The notes under the pieces: model-generated | What the model was told of the DNA's origin: nothing | Seen by the model: only the letters and a program-made list of their open reading frames with translations | Databases searched by the model: none | Program-made: the position numbers and the translations under genes | Origin: CAYZGU01 sp964478165 | GTDB taxonomy: Bacteria > Poribacteria > WGA-4E > JAJDTR01 | NCBI GenBank assembly: GCA_964478165.1 | Contig: CAYZGU010000004.1 | Location: forward strand, 87,659-151,658 | Length of the DNA stretch: 64,000 nucleotides | Direction of reading: 5' to 3' | Part shown: positions 63,929 to 64,000 of the stretch, piece by piece | Layout of the letters: every line of letters begins with the position of its first letter | Position numbering within the stretch: the stretch's first letter is position 1

Positions 63929-64000
63929 TGATGTTGTGATGTTGTGATGTTGTGATGTTGTGATGTTGTGATGTTGTGATGTTGTGATGTTGTGATGTTG
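63929..64000. repeat. Perfect 8-bp tandem repeat, nine units, open to the right edge
   Basis: Nine identical units of TGATGTTG fill exactly 72 bases to the end of the window, so the array may be longer. No coding frame was traced through it. Such short perfect arrays expand and contract by slippage and often cause assembly breaks. Confidence 0.9.

Noticed and set aside
1..64000. tRNA, rRNA or CRISPR array
   Set aside because: No cloverleaf-like TTCGAxxC pattern, no rRNA sequence and no regularly spaced direct repeats were recognised apart from the tandem octamer array, which has no spacers.

Overview
The window looks like a chromosomal fragment of an uncultured marine, probably sponge-associated, bacterium of the Poribacteria type. 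This is an inference from gene content: many Gfo/Idh/MocA oxidoreductases, TIM-barrel sugar isomerases, amidohydrolases, a PhyH dioxygenase, a sulfatase, glycosidase-like proteins and FG-GAP/VCBS proteins with ASPIC/UnbV tails. No rRNA, tRNA or CRISPR array was seen, so the taxonomy is not fixed by a marker gene. Base composition is roughly balanced, except for one AT-rich insert at about 31.1-33.0 kb.

Layout. 1-6.7 kb: end of a class III aminotransferase, an SDR, an amidohydrolase, a transglutaminase-fold protein and a TIM-barrel glycosidase-like protein. 6.7-19.3 kb: a decayed DUF6807-like gene, rhamnulokinase, a paralogue of the TIM-barrel protein, Gfo/Idh/MocA, aldo/keto reductase, a decayed Gfo/Idh/MocA gene, another TIM-barrel protein, an M19 dipeptidase homologue that has lost most metal ligands, and a GH127-like protein. 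19.5-30.8 kb: Gfo/Idh/MocA, a very large FG-GAP/ASPIC/TPR protein, sugar isomerase, amidohydrolase, EamA transporter, a second FG-GAP/ASPIC protein, a sialidase-like BNR protein and a TauE/SafE permease. 30.96-33.87 kb: a foreign cassette, consisting of a small MITE-like element, a truncated lipoprotein gene, a SulP transporter with a Bacteroidota-style promoter, and an IS5-family element whose ends match those of the MITE. 34-40.6 kb: amidohydrolase, D-threonine-aldolase-like enzyme, PhyH, a canonical M19 dipeptidase, a broken enolase-superfamily gene and a sugar isomerase. 41-45.8 kb: O-antigen ligase, a TonB-like-anchored vWA protein and a P-loop protein. 46-57 kb: an alpha/alpha-toroid-like protein, LamG protein, broken oligogalacturonate-lyase-like gene, Gfo/Idh/MocA, GH43-like propeller, sulfatase and kelch protein. 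57.5-64 kb: a 901-residue FG-GAP protein, a GNAT protein, NadA and an octamer tandem repeat running off the edge.

Function. Most genes fit uptake-independent breakdown and oxidation of sugars, sulfated sugars or sugar acids: glycosidase-like and sulfatase enzymes, then sugar oxidoreductases, isomerases and a kinase. The region is also decaying. Four clear gene wrecks, several shorter relics, a pseudo-dipeptidase and many spacers of 0.3-1 kb suggest relaxed selection. The most striking item is the IS-bracketed Bacteroidota-like SulP cassette. It carries its own promoter and has matching CTAG sequences at its two outer edges, as expected if the unit moved as one piece between phyla.
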